Below, piece by piece: positions 6,734-8,830 of a DNA stretch of 8,830 bases (the first letter of the stretch is position 1; each line of letters begins with the position of its first letter). Below the pieces are notes generated by a model. It searched no databases, was not told the DNA's origin, and was given only the letters and a program-made list of their open reading frames with translations. Origin of the DNA: Phil1 sp964546125 (GTDB taxonomy: Bacteria > Bacillota > Clostridia > Christensenellales > CAG-138); NCBI GenBank assembly GCA_964546125.1, contig CAZJIS010000065.1, positions 1 to 8,830 on the forward strand, written 5' to 3'. Made by a program: the position numbers and the translations under genes.

Positions 6734-6797
6734 TCCCCTCTGTTTGCTGTGCGGGATGGTTTGCTGCGTTTCCGTTCACCGCGAACGGAGGGGAAAT
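6731..6797 (+). terminator. Long imperfect stem after the importer operon, with competing hairpin (terminator or attenuator candidate)
   Basis: ATTTCCCCTC (6731-6740) is perfectly complementary to GAGGGGAAAT (6788-6797), and pairing continues inward through 6746 and 6782 with two G-U pairs, giving a stem of about 16 bp. TTT continues after the right arm, a short U-run. A second hairpin, CCGTTC (6772-6777) with GAACGG (6783-6788), uses part of the same right arm, so the two folds exclude each other. It may end the importer transcript, or control read-through into the 6818 gene, whose RBS lies about 8 nt after the stem. The loop of 35 nt and the short U-run weaken a simple terminator reading. 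The loop region also holds a near-repeat, GTTTGCTGTG at 6742-6751 and GTTTGCTGCG at 6759-6768. Confidence 0.45.
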
Positions 6798-6817
6798 TTT
6801 CGTGAAGAGGAATTAGT

Positions 6818-7285
6818 ATGGAAAAGAAAAGTTTTTTCCGGGAGATGATGTCGTTTACGAAGGATGGGCGGGTCAAAAACTCTTTCTTCGTTTACGCCGT
6901 CTTCCTGTCGTTTTTGCTTGTCGCGGTTCATGTTATATTGTTGACCCTTCTCGTCGAGCCAATCCACAGCTATTTTTCCGGCTTGGCACGCCCCCTTACG
7001 GGCGGCTGGCTCAACCTGTTCGAAAGCGGGATACCCGCACTGGTTGCGGCACTTATATGCAATATACCGTTCTTTTTCCTCCGCGATAAGCGGCTCATAC
7101 TTGCCGCTTATAGTATGATATTGATCTATGCGGCGGTCATAGCCATCGCGGCGCTGTTCATATACAAGGGCGATGCGCTGACCGCTTTTATGATATTCCT
7201 GGGGGCGGTGCTCCCCGCTCCGCTTATCTGCGGATTTCTCGTTTCGGGCGTTCTCTATGCCGCGCACCATGTGAAGAACAAATGA
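6818..7285 (+). CDS. Small four-helix membrane protein of unknown function
   Basis: I do not recognise this family. The 155-residue protein has a basic, hydrophilic N-terminus (about 1-21) and four predicted transmembrane segments at about 23-45, 68-88, 92-115 and 120-147, with a short charged tail HHVKNK. The RFD-like basic residues around 89-92 (RDKR) between helices 2 and 3 suggest a cytoplasmic turn. There is no signal peptidase site and no catalytic motif I can name. The ATG at 6818 follows AAGAGG (6805-6810) by 7 nt. Its stop codon overlaps the start of the next small ORF in an ATGA, and the EEP gene follows, so the three are probably co-transcribed. It could be a membrane partner of the EEP protein, but nothing in the sequence proves this. 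Confidence 0.78.
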   Translation: MEKKSFFREMMSFTKDGRVKNSFFVYAVFLSFLLVAVHVILLTLLVEPIHSYFSGLARPLTGGWLNLFESGIPALVAALICNIPFFFLRDKRLILAAYSMILIYAAVIAIAALFIYKGDALTAFMIFLGAVLPAPLICGFLVSGVLYAAHHVKNK

Positions 7286-7407
7286 TAGTCAAGAAAAGCG
7301 GGGACAACATTGGCCGCTATGATGTATTGACAGCCGGGCACACCGGCGAGATATCTACATTGCTCAAGGCGGCGCGGGCAAAGAGCGAAGAATTCCTGCC
7401 CGTGTAG
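7282..7407 (+). CDS. Possible 41-residue small protein, coupled by ATGA overlap
   Basis: An ORF of 41 codons begins with the ATG embedded in the stop codon of the membrane protein gene (ATGA, 7282-7285) and ends at TAG 7405-7407, 26 bp before the EEP start. The product begins MIVKKSGDNIGRYDVL and ends KSEEFLPV; it is soluble, charged and has a helix-prone segment around residues 23-37. There is no strong RBS of its own, so translation would rely on coupling. It fills most of an otherwise empty gap in a tightly packed gene set, which favours a real gene. It could also be the remnant of a longer gene or a chance ORF. No family recognised. Confidence 0.45.
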   Translation: MIVKKSGDNIGRYDVLTAGHTGEISTLLKAARAKSEEFLPV

Positions 7408-7433
7408 TATAAACAAGCAAAGGAGCATCCCCC

Positions 7434-8468
7434 ATGTTTGAAGTGGATTACGGCAAGGTGGCGGAAGCAGTTCGTCTGGCCGAGAGGGGCGTGCGCCCCC
7501 CGGACCCCGTTGGCGGACTGGATTGTGTTGACGTTGAGAACACCGTGTGCCATACGGCCGGCAAGCGGTTGAGGGTCGCGATTTTCAACATGGAGCGCGG
7601 GGTGCAGCTTCCAATGATATTGACCTACCTGAAATATCATCCCTCGCTGCGTAATGTGGATATCATTTTGGCCAACGAGCTGGATTACGGCATGGCCCGC
7701 AGCGGGAATCGGTACGTCGCGCGGGAGATTGCCGCCGAGCTTGGGATGAACTTTGCGTTCGGGGTCGAGTTTCTTTCCGTATATGCGGGCATGGATGGCA
7801 ACGAACGGGGCCTGCACGGCAACGCGATCTTCTCCAAGCTGCCGCTCCGCAAGGTCGAGCTTCAAAGGCTGCCGGTCGTTTATGACTGGTTTTATGACAG
7901 GCAGAAGCGCCTTTACAACCGCATCGCGCTCTACGCCACCGTGGAGTTTTCCGGGCAGTGCGTGGCGCTGTGCTGTACGCACCTCGAGAACCAAACAACC
8001 CCCTTCCGACGTCTTGAGCAGATGCGGGCGCTGCTCGACAAAACCGATCTGTACGCGGACGGCCTGCCCGCGATAATCGGCGGCGACATGAACACAAACA
8101 CGGTCAATAGCACGGCCGACGACCTGCTCTGGCTTGCAGGTTCCAAAGAACTCCAGCGCCAGCGCCTTGCGAACGTGCCCGCGTATGAGCCGCTGATGAA
8201 CTACGCCGCAGATCGCGGGTACTCGTATGCCGATTGTAATATTCCGGCCAAGACGACCCGCCGAAGGCCGGAACCCGGTTATCCGGATACCGACCTGAAT
8301 TTGGACTGGTTCTTCCAGCGCGGCTTCGCCTGTTCCGACCCCGTGAGGGTCGAGGGGATATTCAACCATAAAGAGCTGGCGCCCGAAGCGCCCGATTTGA
8401 GCGAATTCGACGGCCGGCTGCTGTCCGACCACGATGCGGTGATTACCGAATTTGAGATAATATCGTAG
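7434..8468 (+). CDS. Endonuclease/exonuclease/phosphatase (EEP) fold hydrolase
   Basis: Metal-dependent phosphoesterase of the EEP (DNase I / inositol 5-phosphatase / sphingomyelinase) superfamily, 344 residues. The full active-site set is present: Asn52 in IFNME, Glu82 in ANELD, HGNAIFS at 128-134, THLE with His183, GGDMNTN with Asp218 and Asn220, LDW with Asp291, and SDHDA with Asp332 and His333. An N-terminal extension of about 45 residues precedes the fold. No signal peptide or membrane helix is visible, so it should act in the cytoplasm. The ATG at 7434 follows AAAGGAG (7419-7425) by 8 nt. It is the last gene of the membrane protein cluster. Substrate could be a nucleic acid, a phosphodiester or a phosphorylated polyol; the family does not decide between them. 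Confidence 0.9.
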   Translation: MFEVDYGKVAEAVRLAERGVRPPDPVGGLDCVDVENTVCHTAGKRLRVAIFNMERGVQLPMILTYLKYHPSLRNVDIILANELDYGMARSGNRYVAREIAAELGMNFAFGVEFLSVYAGMDGNERGLHGNAIFSKLPLRKVELQRLPVVYDWFYDRQKRLYNRIALYATVEFSGQCVALCCTHLENQTTPFRRLEQMRALLDKTDLYADGLPAIIGGDMNTNTVNSTADDLLWLAGSKELQRQRLANVPAYEPLMNYAADRGYSYADCNIPAKTTRRRPEPGYPDTDLNLDWFFQRGFACSDPVRVEGIFNHKELAPEAPDLSEFDGRLLSDHDAVITEFEIIS

Positions 8469-8777
8469 GCTGTGCGGATGCGATATACCGGCTTCCTGGA
8501 TATCGGCGATGGAAACGTTATATCTATCCGGACTTCTTATCTGTTTGCAACCTTGCAAGCCAAGTTGGTTTTGCCCCCTCGAGCGCATTTTCCAATTATA
8601 TAAATATATAAAACCTCCGAAATAGGAGCTTTTCGAAAGTTAAGTTAAAAGCCTAAGCTGCTGTTCTCTAGCTGAAATCTTTCGCTTGATTCATTAGTGT
8701 GGCCTATCCGTTTCCCCTCTTATTACCCTTTGCAGTTTATTTGGAAAGTGCTGAAATATACAACAAATCCGGACACC
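8469..8777. other. AT-rich non-coding stretch downstream of the EEP gene
   Basis: No convincing gene is seen in these roughly 310 bp. The stretch holds the hairpin at 8481-8505, an AT-rich tract at about 8594-8612, and a weak terminator-like pair: CTCC with GGAG around 8614-8628 followed by TTTT. It also has GCTTTT (8628-8633) facing AAAAGC (8647-8652). The lower GC compared with the genes fits decayed or intergenic DNA. Confidence 0.5.
8481..8505 (+). other. Stem-loop just after the EEP gene
   Basis: CGATAT pairs with ATATCG, and inside it CCGG pairs with CTGG (one G-U) across a CTTC loop, with one bulged A: about 10 pairs in 25 nt, starting 12 nt after the stop codon. There is no U-run, so it is better read as a 3' end stability hairpin than as an intrinsic terminator. 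Confidence 0.4.
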
Positions 8778-8830
8778 TTTGGAGCCGACAAAAGCACCAC
8801 GCTTAACACCATAGCCGGGCTTATAGCGAT
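8778..8830 (+). pseudogene. Probable decayed ABC-transporter ATPase fragment (Walker A region), running off the window
   Basis: The frame from 8778 reads FGADKSTTLNTIAGLIA. This closely matches the Walker A region and following helix of ABC ATPases, especially the LivF-like group (NGAGKSTTL then TIAGL), but the Gly before Lys is Asp and the usual beta-strand leading into the loop (LLGxNG) is absent. Upstream the frame stays open to about 8683 but does not look like an ATPase N-terminus. It is most simply a 5'-truncated, degenerate remnant continuing to the right. The match is short, so a chance resemblance is possible. Confidence 0.45.

Noticed and set aside
7317..8588. 423-codon open frame on the minus strand opposite the EEP gene
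   Set aside because: It is longer than the EEP gene but shows no family motif, no RBS is evident at its start, and the plus strand encodes a complete EEP active site; it is a shadow of codon bias.
13..8830. Defence system, mobile element, CRISPR array or phage region
   Set aside because: No transposase, integrase, nuclease-helicase pair, repeat array or tRNA boundary is visible; the EEP protein looks metabolic in context, and no partner typical of defence loci is present.

Overview
The window looks like a chromosomal catabolic and transport locus from a Gram-positive, probably clostridial (Bacillota) bacterium. The evidence is strong GGAGG-type ribosome binding sites, a lipoprotein-anchored solute-binding protein with a Pro/Thr-rich linker, and Firmicutes-like proteins throughout. 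Species cannot be told from the sequence. No rRNA, tRNA, CRISPR array, transposase or phage gene is visible.

Layout. (1) Positions 13-1787, minus strand: a two-gene operon with a HAD-superfamily hydrolase first and a Gfo/Idh/MocA oxidoreductase of inositol 2-dehydrogenase (IolG) type second. The oxidoreductase has a TAG stop at what should be codon 3, just after a good RBS and ATG. (2) Positions 1788-2274: a divergent control region with a near-consensus promoter in each direction and two LacI-family-like operators sharing the half-site ACGCAAAC. (3) Positions 2275-6688, plus strand: a complete ABC importer of the AfuABC/FbpABC (ferric iron / phosphorylated sugar / 2-aminoethylphosphonate) type, made of a fused double-domain permease, an ATPase with a TOBE-like C-terminus and a lipoprotein solute-binding protein. 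The binding protein comes last and is preceded by a 19-bp palindrome. (4) Positions 6689-6817: a spacer with a long imperfect stem and an alternative hairpin. (5) Positions 6818-8468, plus strand: a tight gene set of a four-helix membrane protein, a 41-residue small ORF joined to it by an ATGA overlap, and an endonuclease/exonuclease/phosphatase (EEP) fold hydrolase with a full catalytic set and no signal peptide. (6) Positions 8469-8830: AT-rich, mostly non-coding DNA ending in what looks like a decayed fragment of another ABC ATPase.

How the parts may work together (inference): a LacI-type regulator encoded outside the window could control both the importer and the HAD/IolG-like pair. That would suit uptake of a polyol or sugar, possibly phosphorylated, followed by dephosphorylation (HAD, perhaps EEP) and oxidation (IolG-like). 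The substrate cannot be read from sequence. I see no defence or other clearly new system; the most interesting items are the paired operators, the stop codon in the IolG-like gene, the coupled small ORF with its EEP neighbour, and the RNA structures between genes.
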